From the NCBI GenBank assembly GCA_003427395.1, contig BFEA01000010.1, positions 5,091,685-5,114,395 of the forward strand: a DNA stretch of 22,711 bases. The letters are read 5' to 3'. Below are positions 16,798-22,711 of the stretch, piece by piece. This DNA is from Chara braunii. Its lineage: Eukaryota > Streptophyta > Charophyceae > Charales > Characeae. The notes beneath the pieces were generated by a model. The model was not told the origin of the DNA, did not search any database, and saw only the letters and a program-made list of their open reading frames with translations. The translations under genes were made by a program, and so were the position numbers. Positions within the stretch are counted from its first letter, which is position 1. Each line of letters starts with the position of its first letter.

Positions 16798-17371
16798 GGT
16801 TCTCTTTTTTCAGTCACTATGATGTATTACGACATTATTATTTATTAGTGACTGCAGCCCTCCGATGGCTGCTCCCTGCATACTTTGTGTACTACTCTTC
16901 AGTCTTGTATCTCTGGTCATGCTCTTGCAGAGTCTGGTTTCTGGTCTTCTCATTTTGTCAGTATCAATTGCTCTATGATGCATGTATGAATATTTTCCTC
17001 CTTACTTTACATAGGTTACACTTAAGGCAGCTTGAAGGACAACTGAATGATAGGGACTCCGGTGACCTTGGGTCTATCTTTTATACGGGGTCAGGTGCAG
17101 GCGATAAACCCGAACGCCTCACTCTAAGCCGTGTCGCCGCTCGCAGGAGGGATAACCCTGACTAATCGGCTGTATAACAAATTGTGACTGCCTCTGAACA
17201 CACCTCTATTTTTATACCTAACAAAATCCTGCGTGACAGCCTGCCAGTCCTCCAACCCACTGAGCTCGGTCCGGGGAAGGATATCTAACCGGACCCTTGA
17301 AGCAGTGGGGGCGCGACACCGGCTCATTTTTGGGCCTTAGATCTGAGATTTGATCTTGCAGAGGAGGAGAT
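16798..17371. other. 3' flank of ORF B; splice-like sites and an inverted repeat
   Basis: TCTCTTTTTTCAG right after ORF B and TCCTCCTTACTTTACATAG near 16998-17016 resemble plant 3' splice acceptors. CAGTCACTA (16811-16819) pairs perfectly with TAGTGACTG (16846-16854) across 26 nt. An open frame at 16794-17165 starts hydrophobic and ends with an ordinary-looking LRQLEGQLNDRDSGDLGS; a 3' exon there is possible but not supported enough to call. Confidence 0.35.
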
Positions 17372-17411
17372 CTAGCCGTTTTTTGTAGGCTCACACAAAA
17401 CGGCTAGCTCC
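17366..17411. other. Perfect 11-bp inverted repeat with 4-bp extension
   Basis: CTAGCCGTTTT (17372-17382) and AAAACGGCTAG (17397-17407) are exact reverse complements around a 14-nt loop; GGAG at 17366-17369 and CTCC at 17408-17411 extend the stem across a 2-nt bulge. This is the strongest foldback in the window. Confidence 0.85.
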
Positions 17412-17474
17412 GGAATGAGTTGGCAGCAAAAGGGAGGGAAAACAAAAGAGGAAGAAGACAAAAATTGAGTATTC

Positions 17475-17690
17475 GGCCCAAGGTTTGGGCCAGATACACA
17501 GAAAGTTGGAAACTTGAAGGTGGGAGCTCATATTTGAACCAAGGGGAGCTTGGAGTAGCTCGGAATGATCGGAACCATGGATCTCAGCCAAATCCAAGGC
17601 TGAGATTGGAGCCGCCACTTGGAAAAATGCAACGGCCTACCCAAAAGAGGCCTAGACCAAGAAAAAGACAAAAAATGGGCCTTTAGGCCC
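17475..17690. other. Run of short perfect palindromes
   Basis: Three perfect stems occur in 216 bp: GGCCCAA/TTGGGCC (17475-17491), ATCTCAGCC/GGCTGAGAT (17581-17589 and 17598-17606) and GGGCCT/AGGCCC (17677-17690). The neighbouring open frames on both strands have no recognisable domain. 17691-17940 continues with GGCC-rich short repeats. Confidence 0.7.
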
Positions 17691-18349
17691 TCAAAATTCA
17701 GTAAAGGCTGCATTTTGGGAAGTGGTACCCCAAAAGGCAGCTCTTTTTGAAGTAAAAAGAGGTCGGGGTAGATGAAGGGGTAGTCCAAGAAGGTACCGGC
17801 CTCTCAGGTTGCATGTACCTGGCCAAAATGAGGCCCAGGTACCTCCAGATAGGCCAAAACTGGAAATTTGGCCTTGGGGGGCACCTCGGTCCACCTAGAG
17901 GCACTTGGAGAGGCCTAAGGGTTGGGCGGTGCACCAGTTTCAGCCTACATAAGCTGGAGGTGCAGGCCTCCACTCCCACTTGAGCATGAGAGGAACCCAT
18001 GCTGCCAAAATGAGTCCGTGAGTGAGTACTAGTGAGATAGAGCAAGGAAGTGAGAGCCGGAGCTAGCCTGGAGCCTGGCTATGGTGATGAGATTAAGGGA
18101 GAAGGCCTAGAGGCTAGGAGGAAGCAAGGAGAGTGGTCCGCCATAGCCCTCAGGCTGTGAGGTAGGAGGAGAGGCTGAAAGGGGTCCCCTTAGCCCTTCT
18201 AGAGAGAAGGACTCCATAGCCTTAGAGGAGGAGTGAGAGAAGGAGGAGAGAATTTGGGAGGTGGGGAAGCCATACTCAAGGAGCTAGAACCAAGCTTGGG
18301 ACTACATTGCCTAGGGACCAACAAGGGGTGAGTGGAAAGGGAGGAAGTT
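17691..18349. other. Intergenic; possible LTR or leader-like sequence
   Basis: No gene supported. CTACATAAGC near 17945 is weakly TATA-like and is followed by A/G-rich sequence (GAGGAGTGAGAGAAGGAGG, 18223-18250), a texture similar to the leader region before the gypsy gag. There is no PBS motif or second copy, so I do not call an LTR. Confidence 0.3.
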
Positions 18350-18516
18350 TCCCCTCCTTCTTCCTCCTTTCTTCCTCTTCTTCTTCTTCTTCTTCCTCTC
18401 CTCCCTCTCCTCCTTCCTCTTCCCCTTCTTCTTCTTCCTCCTCTTCTTCTTCTTCTTCTTCCTCCTCCTCCTCCTCCTCTTCTTCTTCTCCCTCTTCCTC
18501 ATTTTCTTCCTCCCTC
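18350..18516 (+). repeat. Polypyrimidine (CTT/CCT)n tract
   Basis: About 165 bases almost entirely of C and T, in CTT, CCT and CCTT runs. Open frames on both strands (poly-Ser/Leu plus, poly-Lys/Arg minus) are artefacts of the repeat. Such mirror-like purine/pyrimidine tracts can adopt triplex (H-DNA) form. It ends 18 bases before the 91-bp satellite begins. Confidence 0.95.
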
Positions 18517-18534
18517 CAAAACAGTGATTTTTAC

Positions 18535-20547
18535 TGATCTTGATGCCTGTGTAAGTTGCGATTCATCCTAGGATACTTCGGAGATCATTCCCCTAGTGTA
18601 GATGTCATCAAACTTGTCATTTTGTTGATTTGGATGCCTATGTGTGTTGCGCTTCATCTTGTGATACTTCGGTGATCATTCCCCTAGTGTAGATGTCATC
18701 AAACTTGTCATTTTGCTGATTTGGATGCCTATGTGTATTTCGCTTCATCCTAGGATACTTCGGTGATCATTCCCCTAGTGTAGATGTCATCAAACTTGTC
18801 ATTTTGCTGATTTGGATGCCTATGTGTATTGTGCTTCATCTTGTGGTACTTCGGTGATCATTCTCCTAGTGTAGATGTCATCAAACTTGTCATTTTGCTG
18901 ATTTGGATGCATATGTATGTTGCGCTTCATCTTGTGATACTTCGGTGATCATTCCCCTAGTGTAGATATCATCAAACTTGTCATTTTGCGGATTTGGATG
19001 CCTATGGGTGTTGCGCTTCATCCTAGGATACTTCGGAGATCATTCCCCTAGTGTAGATGTCATCAAACTTGGCATTTTGCTGATTTGGGTGCTGGGGTGT
19101 GAAGCGCTTCATCTTGGGATACTTCTGTGATGTTTCCCCTAGTGTAGATGATGTCATACTTGTCATTTTGCTGATTTGGGTGCTGGGGTGTGAAACGTTT
19201 CATCTTGGGATACTTTGGTGATGTTTCTCCTAGTGTAGGAGTCGTCAATCTTGTCTTTTTGTGGATTTAGGTGTTTGTACGTGTTGCGATTCATTTTGTG
19301 ATACTTCGGTGATGTTTCCCCTAGTGTAGATGATGTCAAACTTGTCATTTTGTTGATCTAGGTGCTTGGGTGTGTTGCGCTTCATCTTGGGATACTTTGG
19401 TGATGTTTCCCCTAGTATAGGTGATGTCATACTTGTCATTTTGCTGATTTGGGTGTTGCGGTGTGAAGCGCTTCATCGTGGGATACTTCGGTGATGTTTC
19501 GCCTAGTGTAGATGATGTCATACTTGTCATTTTGCTGATTTGGGTGGGGGGGTGNTTTTGCTGATTTGGGTGGGGGGGTGTGAAGCGCTTCATCTTTGGA
19601 TACTTCGGTGATGTTTCCCCTAGTGTAGGAGTCATCAATCTTGTCTTTTTGTGGATTTGGGTGCTTGTACATGTTGCGATTCATCTTGTGATACTTCAGT
19701 GATGTTTCCCCTAGTGTAGATAACGTCAAACTTCTCATTTTGTTGATCTGGGTGCTTGGGTGTGTCGCGCTTCATCTTGGGATACTTCGGTGATGTTTCC
19801 CCTAGTGTAGATGATGTCACACTTGTCATTTTGCTGATTTGGGTGCTGGGGATCTTGTGATACTTCGGTGATGTTTCCCCTAGTGTAGGAGTCATTAATC
19901 TTGTATTTTTATGAATTTGAGTGCTTGTACATGTTGCGATTTACCTTGTGATAGTTCAATGAACCTTCTCCTTGTGTTGATGCTTCAAATCTTGAGTTTT
20001 CACTGATTTGGGTGCTTGGGTAAGTTGCGATTCATCTTGTGATAGTTCGGTGAACTTTTCCTATGTGAAGATGCTGCAAACTTGTGCTTTCACTGATTTG
20101 GGAGCTTGGGTAAGTTGCAATTCATCTTGTGATAGTTTGGTGAATTTTCCCCTTATGTTGATGCTTCAAATCTTGTGTTTTCACTGATTTGGGAACTTGG
20201 GTAAGTTGCGATTCATCTTCTGATAGTTCGGTGAACTTTCCCCTTGTGAAGATGCTGCAAACTTGTGCTTTCACTGATTTGGGAGCTTGGATAAGTTGCG
20301 ATTCATCTCGGGATGCTCCGGTGATCTTTCTCTTTGTATAGATGCTTCAAAACTTGTGCTTTCACTGCTTTTGATGCATGTGTGAACTGCGAGTTACCTT
20401 GGGGTGCTTTGGCGAACTTTCTGATGGATTAGATGCTCCCAAACTTGTGCCTTCACTGACCTTGATGCATGTGTAAGTGGCGAATTGCCTTGGGGTGCCT
20501 CGACGAACTTTCCTATAGACAGATTGTTTTTAATCTTGTTATTTGGC
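18535..20547. repeat. 91-bp satellite, about 22 units, with higher-order structure
   Basis: Starts of the TGATTTGGGTGC-type unit fall at exact 91-bp steps from 18535 to 19536, and again 19562 to 19835, then at 90-92 bp to 20457. Conserved parts are TTCATCTTG(G/T)GATACTTCGGTGAT, CCCCTAGTGTAGATG and AACTTGTCATTTTG. Three zones differ: loosely alternating CCTAGG/CTTGTG units (18535-19080), a four-unit A-B-C-D order repeating every 364 bp (19081 onward), and two alternating types with GATAGTTCGGTGAAC (19912-20456). One unit at 19835 is a 77-bp A/B fusion. Minus-strand open frames here are repeat translations. Confidence 0.96.
19555..19555. other. Undetermined base at a probable unmerged contig overlap
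   Basis: The identical 25 bases lie at 19530-19554 and 19556-19580 on either side of n. Deleting 26 bases puts the next A-type unit at exactly 364 bp from the previous one. Confidence 0.85.
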
Positions 20548-21770
20548 TGTAATATGTGTACGTGTATATGTCGCAGTCCCCGGTAGCTTGCTCGGTCCAC
20601 CTTTACCCCTCGCTGCACCTAGTGACCCCGGTATGTGTATGAGTATGTGTTGCAGTCCCCGGTAACTTGTTTAGTCCACCCTTACCCCTTGCTATACCTA
20701 GTGAACCCTGGTATGTGTATGTGTGTGTGTTGCAGTCCCCGGTAACTTGTTCAGTCCACCTTTACCCCTTGTTGTACCCAGTGACCCCGGTATATGTATG
20801 ATTGTGTGTTGCAGTCCTCGGTAACTTGTTCAGTCCACCTTTACCCCTTGTTGTACCTAGTGACACGCGATATGTGTGTGTGTGTGTGCTGCAGTTCCCG
20901 GTAACCTGTTCAGTCCATGCTCACCCTTTGCTGTAACCGGCGACGACCGGTATGTGTATGTGTGTGTGTTGCAGTTCCCGGTAACCTGTTCAGTCCACCC
21001 TTACCCCTTCCTGTAACTGGTGACTCCCGGTATGTGTGTGTGTGTGTGTGTGTGTGTGTTGCAGTCCCCAGTAGCCTGTTCAGTCCACCCCTACCCCTTG
21101 CTGTAACTTGTGACTCCCGGTATGTGCATGTGTGTGAGTTGCAGTCCCCAGCAACCTGTTCAGTGCATCCTCACCCTTTGCTGAAACCGGCGACACCCGG
21201 TATGTGTATGTGTGTGTGTTGCAGTCCCCGGTAACCTGTTCAGTCCACCCTTACCCCTTGCGGTAACCAGTGACTCCTGGTATGTGTGTGTGTGTGTCTG
21301 TTGCAGTCCCCAGTAGCCTGTTCAGTCCACCCCTACCCCTTGCTGTAACTTGTGACTCTCGGTATGTGTATGTGTGTGAGTTGCAGTCCCCAGTAACCTG
21401 TTCAGTCCACCCCTACCCCTTGCTGTAACTTGTGACTCCCGATATGTGTGTGTGTGTGTGTGTGTTGCAATCCCCAGTAGCCTGTTCAGTCCACCCCTAC
21501 CCCTTGCTGTAACTTGTGATTCCCGGTATGTGTATGTGTGTGTGTTGTAGTCCCCAGTAACCTGTTCAGTCCACCCCTACCCGTTGCTGTAACTTGTGAC
21601 TCCCGGTATGTGTATGTGTGTGTGTGCTGCAGTCCCCGATAACCTGTTCGGTCCACCCTTAACCCTTGCTGCAGCTGGTGATCTGCGGAATGAGTAGGTG
21701 TGTGTGTTGCAATCCGGTAGACCCGCTCAGTCCTTCCTCTTTTACGTAACCGGTGCCTTCCGAGAATAGT
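20548..21770. repeat. 80-bp satellite with (TG)n, about 15 units
   Basis: Units run GGTATGTGTATGTGTGTG, TTGCAGTCCCCGGTAACCTG, TTCAGTCCACC and TACCCCTTGCTGTAAC, with starts at 20631, 20711, 20790, 20870, 20950, 21030, 21120, 21200, 21280, 21362, 21442, 21526 and 21606. Length varies between 79 and 90 bp mainly through TG number. It follows the 91-bp satellite with no spacer. The Val/Cys-rich open frame at 20917-21234 is a repeat artefact. Confidence 0.95.
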
Positions 21771-21811
21771 AGGAGGTGGCCGGGCACCCGGATAGAAAAG
21801 GGGGCATGGGG

Positions 21812-22120
21812 TTAAGAGTTAGGGTGTGTCCGATAAGCTTTCATTGCCGCTACCGCTCCTCCAAACTCGAACACACCCAACCCCTCTTCCTCCTCCATCA
21901 CCCACACCCGTCCACCATAACCGACCACCTTTAACCCTTCTTCTTCCTCCATCACCCACACCCGTCCACCATAGCTGACCACCGCCAACCCCTCTTCTTC
22001 CTCCATCACCCACACCCGTCCACCATAGCCGACCACCGCCAACCCTTCTTTCTCCTCCATAACCCACACCGTCCACCATAGCCAACCACCTCCAACTCTT
22101 CTTCCTCCTCCATCACCCAC
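21812..22120 (-). CDS. Possible C-terminal piece of a repeat protein (very uncertain)
   Basis: This minus-strand frame reads about five 18-residue units (GGRVWVMEEEEGL) then departs from the consensus to GVFEFGGAVAAMKAYRTHPNS and stops. The repeats alternate a Gly/Trp/Val strand-like half with an acidic half. A period divisible by three and a unique end are compatible with a once-coding repeat, but there is no upstream start and the frame is broken further upstream within the array. A minisatellite open by chance is at least as likely. Confidence 0.15.
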   Translation of the reverse strand: MGDGGGRRVGGGWLWWTVWVMEEKEGLAVVGYGGRVWVMEEEEGLAVVSYGGRVWVMEEEEGLKVVGYGGRVWVMEEEEGLGVFEFGGAVAAMKAYRTHPNS

Positions 22121-22711
22121 ACCCGTCCACCATAGCCAACCACCTCCAACCCTTCTTCATCCTCCATCACCCACACCCATCCACCATAGCCGACCACCTC
22201 CAACCCTTCTTCCTCCTCCTTCACNCACGCCCGTCCACCATAGCCGACCACCTCCAACCCTCTTCTTCCTCCGGCACCCACACCCGTCCACCATAGCCAA
22301 CCACCTCCAACCCCTCGTCTTCCTCCATCACCCACACCCGTCCACCATAGCCGACCACCGCCAACCCTTCTTCCTCCTCCATTACCCACACCCATCCACC
22401 ATAGCCAACCACCTCCAACTCTTCTTCCTTAGCCGACCACCCCCAACCCTTCTTCTTCCCCCATCACCCACACCCGTCCACCATAGCCGACCACCTCCAA
22501 CCCTTCTTCCTCCTCCTTCACCCACGCCCGTCCACCATAGCCGACCACCTCCAACCGTTCTTCTTCCTCAATCACCCATACCCGTCCACCATAGCCGACC
22601 ACCCCCAACCCTTCTTCTTCCTCCATCACCCACATCCGTCCACCATAGCCGACCACCTTCAACCCTTCTTCTTCCTCCATCACCCACACCCGTCCACCAT
22701 AGCCGACCACC
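21866..22711 (-). repeat. 54-bp minisatellite encoding an 18-residue repeat on the minus strand
   Basis: About 15 units of 54 bp (TCCACCATAGCCGACCACC, AACCCTTCTTC, TCCATCACCCACACCCG) run off the right edge. On the minus strand 54 bp equals 18 codons, translating to VVGYGGRVWVMEEEEGLE repeats; the leftmost in-phase frame ends with a unique tail (MKAYRTHPNS, TAA at 21812-21814). Single-base deletions near 22070 and 22257 and a truncated unit near 22426 break the frame, so one continuous protein is not encoded. An n at 22225 replaces an expected C. Confidence 0.93.

Noticed and set aside
17372-17407. Helitron 3' end
   Set aside because: The hairpin contains CTAG, but there is no CTRR end placed just after it, no flanking A/T target and no Rep/helicase ORF.
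18307-18571. Poly-Ser, poly-Leu and poly-Lys/Arg open frames
   Set aside because: They are translations of the polypyrimidine microsatellite in several frames.
20917-21234. 105-codon Val/Cys/Pro repeat open frame
   Set aside because: It is a reading of the (TG)n-containing 80-bp satellite and differs in frame from unit to unit.

Overview
This window looks like repeat-dominated nuclear DNA from a eukaryote, most likely the green-plant lineage. The reasons are a plant-type Ty3/gypsy LTR retrotransposon with gag-PR-RT-RNaseH-INT order, an initiator-Met-tRNA primer-binding motif, long microsatellites and very dense minisatellite/satellite arrays. A large-genome charophyte, bryophyte or similar plant would fit, but species cannot be fixed from sequence alone. 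There is no bacterial operon, CRISPR array, rRNA or convincing tRNA.

Layout. 1-88 is a (TC)n microsatellite. 89-3750 is non-coding; it holds the probable edge of a second, minus-strand LTR element (PBS motif 376-387), small tandem duplications (35, 22, 73 and a degenerate ~130 bp unit), a stable cUUCGg-type hairpin (1279-1300) and a G-rich patch. 3759-4817 may be the R-U5 part of a 5' LTR, followed by a PBS-like site (4821-4832) and a leader.

5478-10608 is a decayed Ty3/gypsy element. Gag has a charged coiled-coil N-terminus, a capsid domain and a ruined zinc knuckle. It is followed by aspartic protease, reverse transcriptase (YLDD intact), RNase H (first catalytic Asp lost) and integrase (D,D35E residues present). 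It is broken by about 12 nonsense codons, every one explicable by a single C-to-T change, and by several frameshifts, two at A-tracts. Homology stops just after the integrase core at a 40-bp tandem duplication; no C-terminal integrase, chromodomain or recognisable matching 3' LTR follows.

10609-12160 is a GC- and purine-rich segment without recognisable genes, ending in a 41-nt homopurine run and a cluster of inverted repeats. 12600-15030 is a chain of related minisatellites sharing a TGCGC core whose period changes along the chain (39, 59, 59, 37/46, 35, 41 bp). 15237-15660 is a 43-bp array. 15679-16797 contains the only unexplained coding-like stretch: two same-frame ORFs (187 and 161 codons) of ordinary protein composition that I do not recognise. 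17372-17407 and 17475-17690 are rich in perfect inverted repeats. From 18350 onward come a polypyrimidine tract, a 91-bp satellite with local higher-order structure (including an exact 364-bp tetramer), an 80-bp satellite with (TG)n, and a 54-bp array that encodes an 18-residue repeat on the minus strand and runs off the window.

Two of the three single 'n' characters sit between identical 19- to 25-nt sequences. In the 91-bp satellite, removing n plus one copy restores the exact higher-order period, so these look like unmerged contig overlaps rather than true gaps.
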